A DNA stretch of 64,000 nt from Mycolicibacterium lacusdiani (GTDB taxonomy: Bacteria; Actinomycetota; Actinomycetes; Mycobacteriales; Mycobacteriaceae): NCBI RefSeq assembly GCF_021916785.1, contig NZ_JAKCFC010000014.1, positions 89,065 to 153,064 of the forward strand, given 5' to 3'. A program made the position numbers and the translations under genes. Below are positions 1 to 7,276 of this stretch, one piece after another (the first letter of the stretch is position 1; each line of letters starts with the position of its first letter). Below the pieces are notes generated by a model. The model was not told where the DNA came from. It worked only from the letters and a program-made list of their open reading frames with translations, and made no database searches.

Positions 1-635
1 ACGTCGTCGGCGAGTACTTCGTGGTCGCCCGCGGCGACGCCGTCGAGCGCCAGCGCCACCACCGCGGCGGGATCGGACTTCGGCACGTCGCTGTCCTTCA
101 TCATGTCGGTGTCCATGGCGCCGACGTGCAGTGCCGTCACGGCGATCCCGCGTTCGGCGAGTTGCAGCCGCAGGGCATTGGTCATGGACCAGGCGGCCGC
201 CTTCGATGCGCAATAGCCACCCGCCATCGGCAGACTCAGCCAGGACAGCACGGACAGCACGTTCAGCATCGCCCCGCCACCGTTGCGCTCGATCACCGGA
301 ACGAACGCCCGTGTCACCGAGAGGGTTCCGAAGTAGTTGGTGTCCATCTCGCGGCGGACGTCGTCGAGGTCGCCGGTCAGTAGGTCTGCGCCCAGCGAGA
401 TGCCGGCGTTGTTGATCAGCAGCGTGACGTCACCGGCCGCCTCCGCGGCGGCCGATACCGACCCGGGATCGGCGACGTCGATGGTCACCGGGATCGCACC
501 GGCCAGGTCGACGCCGTCGGCGTTGCGGGCGCCGGCGTAGACGCGCGCCCCGCGTTGCAGGAGCTGTTCGGCGAAGTGTCTGCCGAGCCCACGGTTGGCT
601 CCGGTGACCAGTGCAGTGCAGGAAGAGAGGTCCAT
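1..635 (-). CDS. Short-chain dehydrogenase/reductase, 3' end cut by window edge
   Basis: An open frame of 211 codons runs from ATG 635 off the left edge with no stop. It has the classical SDR layout: the NAD(P)-binding TGANRGLG motif at about residues 11-18, a DVAD acidic site, the NNAG motif near residue 82, a mid-chain Ser stretch (VLSVLSW) and the YCASK catalytic Tyr/Lys pair near residue 150. Substrate and pathway cannot be read from the sequence. It starts 148 bp after the end of the repeat-protein gene on the same strand, with a terminator-like hairpin between them, so it is probably a separate transcript. The family call is secure; a specific function is not. Confidence 0.88.
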   Translation of the reverse strand, partial: MDLSSCTALVTGANRGLGRHFAEQLLQRGARVYAGARNADGVDLAGAIPVTIDVADPGSVSAAAEAAGDVTLLINNAGISLGADLLTGDLDDVRREMDTNYFGTLSVTRAFVPVIERNGGGAMLNVLSVLSWLSLPMAGGYCASKAAAWSMTNALRLQLAERGIAVTALHVGAMDTDMMKDSDVPKSDPAAVVALALDGVAAGDHEVLADD

Positions 636-699
636 GCATTCATCCTGCGTCAGTTCACGTCGTCATGGGTGGTCGACGACGGAATCATCCAGCAGACGA

Positions 700-747
700 G
701 GAACGGTCCGCTGCCCGCGACTCTCGCCGCGGTCAGCGAACCGTTCC
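700..747 (-). terminator. Probable terminator downstream of the repeat-protein gene
   Basis: GGAACGGTCCGCTG (700-713) can pair with CAGCGAACCGTTCC (734-747) with 13 of 14 positions matching around a 20-nt loop. It lies 37 bp past the stop of the repeat-protein gene. There is no T tract, as is common in mycobacteria. Confidence 0.5.
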
Positions 748-783
748 ACCGTCGTCACGCCATCAGGTCAATGACGTTGCGCA

Positions 784-3732
784 TCACCATCTTCCGCCAG
801 CCGGCGCAGTGGCCGGCGGCGGCGTCGGGCCGCCGGGAGCAGCCGGGCCTGCGGGGGCCGACCAGTCCGGCGACGTGCAGATCATGTCCGTGGGCATGGT
901 GATCTGCGTGGGAAGCGGAATGCCCAGCCCGCTGACCGCAGGCAGGTTCAGTGCGGGCAGCGCGAACAGCCCACCCTGCCCCGGCACGATTGCCGGCTGC
1001 GGCACGTACTGCGTGGCCAGGGCCGCAGCACCGGTGAGCGGCGCGATGACCTGCGCGGGGATCGGCTGTACGGCAGCCATCGGCGCAAGGACACCAGTGG
1101 ACGCAGCGGCGGGGACGCCGGCGGCCTGGGTCACGACGGCCGGCGCGCCTGCTCCGGCAGCACCGCCACCACCTGCTGCGCCGCCACCCCCACCTGCTGC
1201 ACCACCACCTGCTGCTGCGCCTCCGGCTCCGGCTGCGCCCCCGGCTCCGGCTCCGGCTGCGCCACCTGCTGCGCCGCCACCTGCACCCGCACCACCGGCA
1301 CCGCCGCCTGCACCCGCACCACCGGCACCGCCGCCTGCACCTGCGCCACCACCGGCTCCGCCGCCTCCGGCGCCGCCTGCGCCTGCGCCTGCTCCGCCAC
1401 CACCGGCACCCGCAGCGCCTCCGCCGCCAGCGCCACCACCTGCGCCACCCGCGCCCCCGCCTGCGCCGGGAGCGGCAGCAGCGGCAGCGTCGACGACCGG
1501 CGCCACCTCAGGACCCGCTATGGGTGCCCCTACAGCCGCTAGCTGGTCTACGGCAGCACCCTGGCCACCGTCGATCCCAACGTGACCCCCGGGTAGGCCG
1601 GCACCTTCGCCGCCACCGACGCCTTGGCCGCCACCGACGCCCGCGGCCTGCTCGGCTGCCGCACGGGCAGCATTCTGGTCGAGCTGCGCACGTGCGGCTG
1701 CATCGTCAATGGCCGCTTGCGGCAGCACTTCTGGTCCACCAGTTACGCCGGCAGCGGGCGCGCCTCCGCCACCTGCCGCCGGAGCACCCGCACCTCCGCC
1801 CCCGGGGAGTCCCGCTGCCTCGGGTAGGCCGCCACCACCGGCCGCGGGCGCACCGCCGCCGCCGCCTGCAGGGACGCCACCACCACCGGCCGCCGGGACA
1901 CCGCCACCGCCGGCGGCAGGCACACCGCCGCCACCGGCCACGGGCGCACCGCCACCGCCCGCGACGGGCACACCGGCACCGCCGGCTGCCGGCGCGCCGC
2001 CACCGCCTGCGACGGGAATGCCTCCGGCAGCGTCGATTGCCGCGGGGGCCGCTGTTGCTGCGGCAGTGTCGATCGTGCCCACCACGGGAGCCCCGGCCGC
2101 TGCACCGCCTGCACTAGCCGCACCCGCACCACCCGCGGCCGCGGCACCGCCGCCGGCCGTAGCAGCGGAACCACCGGATGCGCCCGCACCGGGAATGGCG
2201 CCGAGCGCTGCGGACGGCAGGCCAAGGGGCACCGTTCCTGCCGAAGGGGGCGTCACGATCGGAACGCTGACGCCTGGAACGCCCACTCCGGGAATCCCTG
2301 CCGTCACCGCTCCCGGCGCACCGGCAACGACTGGGGCTGCGGCAGGCGCACCGCCCACCACGGCACCCGAGTTCTCGATCGTGGCGGCGGCAGGAACCTC
2401 AACGGCTGCCGGCACTCCCACCTCGACCGCGCCCGTGGCTGGCGCGCCGCCCACGACGCCCCCGCCGCCCGGTGCCGCGATTGCGGCAGCGTCCAGGACC
2501 GGCGCGGCCACGGCACCTGCGTCTGCGACCGGCGCCGCAACGGCGGCGGCATCGACCACGGGCGCGGCTACCGCACCTGCGTCAGCGGCGGGCACGGCTA
2601 CCGCTCCGCCATCGACTACCGGCGCACCGCCACCGACGGGAGCACCACCACCAACCGGTGCGCCACCACCGACCGGAGCGCCACCGCCCACCGGAGCACC
2701 GCCACCAATGGGCGCGGCCGCCGGAATCACCTCACCAACCGGAGCACCACCACCAACCGGGGCTCCGCCACCAACCGGAGCACCGCCACCAACAGGAGCA
2801 CCACCGCCGACCGGGGCGCCGCCACCGACCGGAGCTGCCGCCGGAATCGCCTCTCCGACAGGGGCTCCCACGCCCGCTGCAGTGTCGATCGGCGCGCCTG
2901 CACCGGTACCGGCCGCGTCGACGAGTTGTCCCACATCAGCACCACCGCCGCCGACACCTGCACCACCGCCTGCGCCTGCGCCGCCACCCGCTCCTGCACC
3001 GCCGCCATCGCCGACGACACCGGCGCTGGCGTCAACCGCGCCCAGAGGTGCCGCCGCGCCCGCGTCGCCACCGACGACACCCGATGCGGTCTGCAGTGCG
3101 GCCGCATCCGCTCCACCGAGACCACCGGCACCGCCACCTCCGCCTGCACCAGCCGCACCGCCGCCTGCACCACCACCGGCTGCTCCACCGCCACCACCTG
3201 CGGCTCCGCCACCACCGGCGCCCGCTCCACCACCAGCTCCGGCGCCACCACCGGCAGCTCCGCCACCAGCTCCGCCGGCACCACCGGCCGCGCCCGCACC
3301 ACCAGCTCCTCCACCACCACCGGCAGCTCCGCCACCAGCAGCGCCGCCACCAGCGCCCGCACCGCCACCGGTCGCGCCCGCACCACCACCGGCCGCGCCC
3401 GCACCACCAGCTCCTCCACCACCACCCGCAGCAGCGCCGCCAGCTCCCGTCCCACCACTAACGGCCGCGGCGTTCGTCGCCGGCGGGATCACTACCGGCG
3501 TGGCCGGCGCGCCTGCGCCGGTCAAGGCTGACGCGGCACTCTGAAGGGTCTGGGGAACGCCGGCCGGCGTCGATGTGAACTGCTGGAACATGTTCGAGCA
3601 GGGCACACCTCCGCTACCCGCTGATTGGTGAGCCGGCTCAGCCGTGCTCACCGCGCTCGGCAAGATCATTGGCCAGCACATTGCCGTGATTGCCACTGCA
3701 CTCACGGTGAGGCGCTTGCTCGTCGGTGCCAT
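784..3732 (-). CDS. Exported Gly/Ala/Pro/Val repeat protein with single-Cys terminal caps
   Basis: The 982-residue product starts at ATG 3732 with GGAGGA 4-5 nt upstream. Residues 1-31 are a Sec-type signal peptide (basic N-end, hydrophobic core, likely cleavage near AVSTA). Residues 32-95 are non-repetitive and carry Cys45. Residues from about 95 to 865 are low complexity: GGAGG-rich blocks, two five-unit runs of VGGGAP separated by an IPAAAP spacer, VAAPVVDA-type repeats, and GGGG(V/A)PA runs. One short helical-looking stretch rich in Ala, Gln and Asp interrupts the array at about 680-710. The last 110 residues are non-repetitive again and contain Cys952. After cleavage the two Cys are the only ones, one in each cap. 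It is not a PE/PPE protein by its N-terminus. Role unknown; a cell-envelope or extracellular structural role is only an inference. Confidence 0.8.
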   Translation of the reverse strand: MAPTSKRLTVSAVAITAMCWPMILPSAVSTAEPAHQSAGSGGVPCSNMFQQFTSTPAGVPQTLQSAASALTGAGAPATPVVIPPATNAAAVSGGTGAGGAAAGGGGGAGGAGAAGGGAGATGGGAGAGGGAAGGGAAGGGGGAGGAGAAGGAGGAGGGAAGGGAGAGGGAGAGGGGAAGGGGGAAGGGAGGGAAGAGGGGGAGGLGGADAAALQTASGVVGGDAGAAAPLGAVDASAGVVGDGGGAGAGGGAGAGGGAGVGGGGADVGQLVDAAGTGAGAPIDTAAGVGAPVGEAIPAAAPVGGGAPVGGGAPVGGGAPVGGGAPVGGGAPVGEVIPAAAPIGGGAPVGGGAPVGGGAPVGGGAPVGGGAPVVDGGAVAVPAADAGAVAAPVVDAAAVAAPVADAGAVAAPVLDAAAIAAPGGGGVVGGAPATGAVEVGVPAAVEVPAAATIENSGAVVGGAPAAAPVVAGAPGAVTAGIPGVGVPGVSVPIVTPPSAGTVPLGLPSAALGAIPGAGASGGSAATAGGGAAAAGGAGAASAGGAAAGAPVVGTIDTAAATAAPAAIDAAGGIPVAGGGGAPAAGGAGVPVAGGGGAPVAGGGGVPAAGGGGVPAAGGGGVPAGGGGGAPAAGGGGLPEAAGLPGGGGAGAPAAGGGGAPAAGVTGGPEVLPQAAIDDAAARAQLDQNAARAAAEQAAGVGGGQGVGGGEGAGLPGGHVGIDGGQGAAVDQLAAVGAPIAGPEVAPVVDAAAAAAPGAGGGAGGAGGGAGGGGAAGAGGGGAGAGAGGAGGGGAGGGAGAGGGAGGAGAGGGAGGAGAGGGAAGGAAGAGAGGAAGAGGAAAGGGAAGGGGGAAGGGGAAGAGAPAVVTQAAGVPAAASTGVLAPMAAVQPIPAQVIAPLTGAAALATQYVPQPAIVPGQGGLFALPALNLPAVSGLGIPLPTQITMPTDMICTSPDWSAPAGPAAPGGPTPPPATAPAGGRW
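2622..2843 (-). repeat. 18-bp tandem repeats encoding VGGGAP hexapeptides
   Basis: About ten 18-bp units of the form ACCGGAGCACCGCCACCA (plus strand) lie in two blocks of five, separated by a non-repeat spacer that encodes an IPAAAP-containing peptide. Units differ mostly at third codon positions, so the peptide is conserved more strictly than the DNA. Unit number may vary between strains. Confidence 0.85.
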
Positions 3733-3962
3733 TTGTCCTCCAGCTCTTCAGACCCTGTGGTCAAGCTGAAGGTAGGACCGGTTTATTTATTTGCACGTTA
3801 GACAATATGGGCGTTTATGAATCCGTTGCGAAGGTGAACCGCGTCCGTGACCGGAGAGGGGAAACCGCAGGTAATTGGGCTGAGTGACGCCACGGACCAC
3901 CCGTCGCAGGTCCCGAACGGCCCTTCTGCTGTCACCAACGGGCGCGTCACTACGCTGAGACG
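3733..3962. promoter_or_regulatory. Divergent intergenic region with an AT-rich island
   Basis: This stretch between the repeat protein and the EchA-like gene contains an unusually AT-rich island at 3779-3830 for such a GC-rich genome. It is a plausible minus-strand promoter zone for the exported protein. On the plus strand, TACGCT at 3951-3956 sits 6 nt before the EchA ATG and fits a leaderless -10 element. No gene is seen here. Confidence 0.45.
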
Positions 3963-4715
3963 ATGCCCGATCTCGTACTGACGCAGGTCGAGGACCGCGT
4001 CGCGCTCATCACCGTCAACGACCCGGATCGCCGCAACGCAGTCACCGCGGAGAGTTCGGCCCAACTACGCGCCGCCGTCGAAGCCGCCGAGGCGAACACC
4101 GAGGTACACGCGGTCATCCTCACCGGGGCGGGCAAGGCATTTTGTGCCGGCGCCGACCTCACCGCACTCGGTGCCGCGACAGAGGACGGACTGCGCGTGA
4201 TCTACGACGGTTTCCTCGCCGTCGCGCAATGCACCCTTCCGACGATCGCCGCAGTCAACGGCGCTGCCGTCGGGGCGGGCCTGAACCTGGCGCTCGCCGC
4301 CGACGTCCGGATCGCTGGGTCTGCAGCGATGTTCGACCCGAGGTTCCAGAAGTTGGGCATTCACCCCGGCGGCGGTGCGACGTGGATGCTGCAACGCGCA
4401 ATTGGGCCGCAGGCTGCCCGCGCAGCGCTGCTGTTCGGCATGCGGTTCGACGCGGAAAGCGCTGTGCGACATGGACTTGCGCTCGAGGTCGCCGACGATC
4501 CCGTCGCTGCCGCGCGGGCGCTTGCCGCGGGCCCGGCGTCGGCGCCGCGCGACGTCGTCCTCGCCACCAAGGCGTCCATGCGGGCTACGGCCAACCCCGG
4601 CACCGTCGACCTGGATCAGCACGCGCAGGCAGTCGACGTCGAGATCGGCCCACAGGCGCGGTCGATCGAATCGCCGGAGTTCGCAGCGCGTCTGGCCGCC
4701 GCCAAGCGCAAGTAG
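3963..4715 (+). CDS. Enoyl-CoA hydratase/isomerase-family protein lacking both canonical Glu residues
   Basis: The 250-residue crotonase-fold protein starts at ATG 3963, 6 nt after a TACGCT box. The oxyanion-hole CoA-binding motif (AFCAGADL, about residues 59-66) and the second glycine-rich loop (AAVGAGLNLALAAD) are present. The two catalytic Glu of true enoyl-CoA hydratases appear to be replaced: Asn in the GAGLNL segment and Phe in the segment before the HPGGGA loop. It may therefore bind acyl-CoA or catalyse another crotonase reaction, as described for EchA6-type proteins. It is convergent with the leucine operon, in the place where I recall bkdABC in M. tuberculosis. Fold certain; substrate unknown. 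Confidence 0.85.
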   Translation: MPDLVLTQVEDRVALITVNDPDRRNAVTAESSAQLRAAVEAAEANTEVHAVILTGAGKAFCAGADLTALGAATEDGLRVIYDGFLAVAQCTLPTIAAVNGAAVGAGLNLALAADVRIAGSAAMFDPRFQKLGIHPGGGATWMLQRAIGPQAARAALLFGMRFDAESAVRHGLALEVADDPVAAARALAAGPASAPRDVVLATKASMRATANPGTVDLDQHAQAVDVEIGPQARSIESPEFAARLAAAKRK

Positions 4716-4768
4716 GCGATTCGTGGAGTGAGACCTGCGCTCAGCGCGGGTGATACTCCACGAATCGC
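4716..4768. terminator. Bidirectional terminator between echA-like gene and citE
   Basis: A perfect 14-bp stem, GCGATTCGTGGAGT (4716-4729) with ACTCCACGAATCGC (4755-4768), encloses a smaller GCGC-TCA-GCGC hairpin (4737-4747). It begins directly after the echA stop and ends 5 bp before the citE stop, so it can serve both convergent genes. It has no U tract. Confidence 0.8.
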
Positions 4769-4773
4769 TCGAC

Positions 4774-5577
4774 TCAGGGGGCCAACGCGACGATTCGCTC
4801 GGCCCGTCGCAGCACGGGGGCGTCCACCATCAGGCCCTCGTACTGGAAGACACCGCGCTGATCGCGTGCCGTGTCCAAGACGCGGCGTGCCCAGTCGATC
4901 TGCTCGTCGGTCGGCGTGTACGCCGAGCGAATCACCGCCACCTGGGTCGGATGGATCGCGACCTTGGCGTCGAAACCCACCGCCACCGCGTCGTCGCTCT
5001 CGGCACGGAGACCGTCGAGGTCGGAGATGTCGAGGTACACCGAGTCCAGCGCCAACCGGCCGTAGGCCTTGGCCGCGAGCAGGGTCTGCGAGCGGACGTG
5101 CTGCGCGACGTCGCGGTACCTGCCGTCGGGCCATCGGTTCGCGGTGCCGCCGGTGACGGCGAACAGGTCCTCGGCACCCCACATCACCGCGACAGCGTTG
5201 TCGATGCGCGCGGTCTCGGTGACGGCGAGAGCGCCCAACGGGGTCTCGACGAGCACCACGACGTCGAACGGCGCGAGCGAACGTACCTGCTCCGCGGTCT
5301 CGGTCTTGGCGAGCATTACGGTCGTGTAATCGGTTTGCGTGAGGGTCTTCATGTCGAGGGCGTGGTCCGGCGTCGTCACCGGGTTCACCCGCACGACGGT
5401 CTTCGCCGGGTCGAGCCGGGTCTCGGCGAGCGCTCTGCGCGCGGCCTCCCGGTCCTTGGCGGCGACGCCATCCTCGAGGTCGAGGATCACGACGTCGGCC
5501 GCCGCCGCGGCCTTCTCGAACCGCTCCGGGCGGTCGGCAGGACAGAACAGCCAGCCTGGTCCGTTGGTGCCGAGCAT
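4774..5577 (-). CDS. citE: CitE-like beta-hydroxyacyl-CoA lyase (Rv2498c type)
   Basis: The 267-residue TIM-barrel lyase belongs to the HpcH/HpaI/CitE family. Visible residues are the DLEDG motif (33-37), Arg63 in VVRVNP, the metal-ligand region VETPLGA (Glu111) and MWGAEDL (Glu136, Asp137), and a C-terminal IHPTQ segment. The M. tuberculosis homologue is reported to cleave (S)-citramalyl-CoA and (R)-HMG-CoA, linking itaconate dissimilation to leucine breakdown. It is the last gene of the operon. Its ATG overlaps the preceding stop (TGATG), and a CGGAGGAG ribosome-binding site lies inside the upstream gene. Confidence 0.9.
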   Translation of the reverse strand: MLGTNGPGWLFCPADRPERFEKAAAAADVVILDLEDGVAAKDREAARRALAETRLDPAKTVVRVNPVTTPDHALDMKTLTQTDYTTVMLAKTETAEQVRSLAPFDVVVLVETPLGALAVTETARIDNAVAVMWGAEDLFAVTGGTANRWPDGRYRDVAQHVRSQTLLAAKAYGRLALDSVYLDISDLDGLRAESDDAVAVGFDAKVAIHPTQVAVIRSAYTPTDEQIDWARRVLDTARDQRGVFQYEGLMVDAPVLRRAERIVALAP

Positions 5578-6074
5578 CAGGACTCCTCCGCTGGCCGCTT
5601 GCGCACCATGGTCTTTCGCGACGCAGTGGCCACCACGTCGCCGTGCTGATTGCGCCCGACGTGGGAGAACGTGACGATGCCCTCACCCGGCCTGCTCTTC
5701 GACTCGCGCTTCTCGAGCACCTCGGTCTCGGCGTAGAGCGTGTCGCCGTGGAACAGCGGCTTGGGGAACGCCACTTCGCCGAAACCCAGGTTGCCGACGA
5801 TCGTGCCCTGCGTCAGCTGCGCGACCGACAGCCCGACCAGCGTGGAGAGCGTGAACATCGAGTTGACCAGCCGCTGGTTGAACGGTGGCAATGCATCGGA
5901 GAACGCGGCGTCGAGGTGCAGCGCCTGGGTGTTCATCGTCAGCGTGGTGAAGAAGACGTTGTCGGCCTCGGTGATGGTGCGCCCGGGCCTGTGCTGGTAC
6001 AGCACACCGGTCTCGAACTCCTCGAACCACAACCCCCGCTGGGTGACAATCCTCTTCTGCGTCTCATCCGTCAT
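5577..6074 (-). CDS. MaoC-type hot-dog hydratase (Rv2499c type)
   Basis: The 165-residue protein has a MaoC-like dehydratase fold: an N-terminal FEEFETGVLYQHRPGRTITE segment (about 16-34), a Thr/Leu-rich central helix and a C-terminal SKSRPGEGIVTF strand region. It lies between fadE19 and citE and overlaps both by one base (TAATG, TGATG), so translation is probably coupled. In context it should hydrate an unsaturated acyl-CoA of the leucine or itaconate route (3-methylglutaconyl-CoA or itaconyl-CoA) to supply the CitE-like lyase. Family firm, exact substrate inferred. Confidence 0.85.
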   Translation of the reverse strand: MTDETQKRIVTQRGLWFEEFETGVLYQHRPGRTITEADNVFFTTLTMNTQALHLDAAFSDALPPFNQRLVNSMFTLSTLVGLSVAQLTQGTIVGNLGFGEVAFPKPLFHGDTLYAETEVLEKRESKSRPGEGIVTFSHVGRNQHGDVVATASRKTMVRKRPAEES

Positions 6075-7276
6075 TACAGCCCGGCCTCCCTGGCAATCAG
6101 CATCAGCTGCACTTCGGTCGTGCCCTCACCGATCTCGAGAATCTTGCTGTCGCGGTAGTGCCGCGCCACCGGGTACTCGTTCATGAAGCCGTAGCCGCCG
6201 AACACCTGCGTGGCGTCGCGTGCGTTGTCCATGGCGGCCTCACTGGAGACGAGCTTCGCGACGGCGGCAGCCTTCTTGAAGGGTTTGCCGGACAACATGA
6301 GTGCGGCCGCGTCGTAGTAGGCCGCGCGGGCAGCGTGCGCCCGTGCCTCCATGCGGGCGATCTTGAACGCGATCGCCTGATAGGTCCCGATGGCCGCACC
6401 GAAGGCCTGACGCTCCTTGGCGTACCGGACGCATTCGTCGACGCAACCCTGCGCGGCACCGACCGACAGCGCCGCGATCGCGATGCGGCCCTCGTCGAGG
6501 ATGCGCAGGAAGTTGGCGTAGCCGCGACCCTGCTCGCCGAGCAGGTTCTCCTGCGGCACGCGGACGTCGTCGAAGCTCAACGGATGGGTGTCGGAGGCGT
6601 TCCAGCCGACCTTGTTGTACGCCGGTTCGGCCGTGAAGCCCTCGGTGGGCACCGGCACCAGGATCGACGAGATCTCCTTCTTGCCGGGCCGATTTCCCGA
6701 GTCGCTCCGCTCCTGCCCTCCGGAACCCTCGCGTTCACCGGTGACCGCGGTCACGGTCACCAGCTTGGTGATGTCCGTGCCCGAGTTGGTGATGAACTGC
6801 TTGGTGCCGTTGATGACCCAGTGGCCGTCGTCGAGCTTGGCGGTGGTCTTGGTGGCGCCCGCATCGGAACCGCCGCCTGCCTCGGTGAGGCCGAATGCCC
6901 CCAGCGCCTTGCCACTCGCCAGCAGCGGCAGCCACTCCTGCTTCTGGGCGTCGTTGCCGAAGCGGTACACGGGCATGGCGCCCAGTGACACCCCGGCCTC
7001 GAGGGTGATCGCAACGCTCTGATCGACCTTGCCGAGTTCTTCCAGCGCCAGGCACAGCGCGAAGTAGTCGCCGCCCATGCCGCCGTACTCCTCGGGGAAC
7101 GGCAGGCCGAACAGACCCATGTCGGCCATGCCGGCCACCACCTCGTAGGGGAACGAGTGCTCGGCGTCGTGCTTGGCCGCCACGGGAGCGACGACGCTCT
7201 GCGCGAAGTCGCGCACGGTCTTGGCCAGCTGTTCGTAGTGGTCCGGCAGAGTGCCGGTGGACAGAAAGTCGCTCAT
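6074..7276 (-). CDS. fadE19: Acyl-CoA dehydrogenase FadE19, branched-chain acyl-CoA
   Basis: The 400-residue flavoprotein has all three ACAD regions: N-terminal helices, the FGLTEAGGGSDAG beta-domain segment (about 128-140), and a C-terminal half with QVFGGYGFMNEYPVARHYRD and IGEGTTEVQ, whose Glu is the likely catalytic base. FadE19 oxidises a branched-chain acyl-CoA, in context isovaleryl-CoA to 3-methylcrotonyl-CoA. Residues about 181-199 (SGGQERSDSGNRPG) look like an insertion, because the flanking VTVTAVTG and KKEIS segments are adjacent or nearly so in homologues I recall; this is one copy of the 33-bp repeat. The start overlaps the accA1 stop (ATGA). Confidence 0.9.
   Translation of the reverse strand: MSDFLSTGTLPDHYEQLAKTVRDFAQSVVAPVAAKHDAEHSFPYEVVAGMADMGLFGLPFPEEYGGMGGDYFALCLALEELGKVDQSVAITLEAGVSLGAMPVYRFGNDAQKQEWLPLLASGKALGAFGLTEAGGGSDAGATKTTAKLDDGHWVINGTKQFITNSGTDITKLVTVTAVTGEREGSGGQERSDSGNRPGKKEISSILVPVPTEGFTAEPAYNKVGWNASDTHPLSFDDVRVPQENLLGEQGRGYANFLRILDEGRIAIAALSVGAAQGCVDECVRYAKERQAFGAAIGTYQAIAFKIARMEARAHAARAAYYDAAALMLSGKPFKKAAAVAKLVSSEAAMDNARDATQVFGGYGFMNEYPVARHYRDSKILEIGEGTTEVQLMLIAREAGL
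6696..6728 (-). repeat. 33-bp intragenic repeat, copy 1 (in fadE19)
   Basis: This 33-bp segment matches the copy in fas (28552-28584) at 30 of 33 positions and the copy in the M20 peptidase gene (20358-20390) less closely. The shared core includes CGCTCCTGCCC. It is read in frame and adds the peptide GGQERSDSG to the acyl-CoA dehydrogenase without breaking it. Confidence 0.8.

Noticed and set aside
2622..2843. Regular array suggestive of CRISPR
   Set aside because: Units are contiguous 18-mers with no spacers, keep a reading frame, and no cas gene is present.
1709..3544. Long plus-strand Pro/Ala-rich ORF (611 codons)
   Set aside because: It is the antisense of the exported repeat protein; its apparent repeats only mirror the 18-bp array, and it has no ribosome-binding site or signal sequence.
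3798..4064. 88-codon minus-strand ORF overlapping the EchA gene start
   Set aside because: It is antisense to a well-supported gene and covers the AT-rich promoter island.
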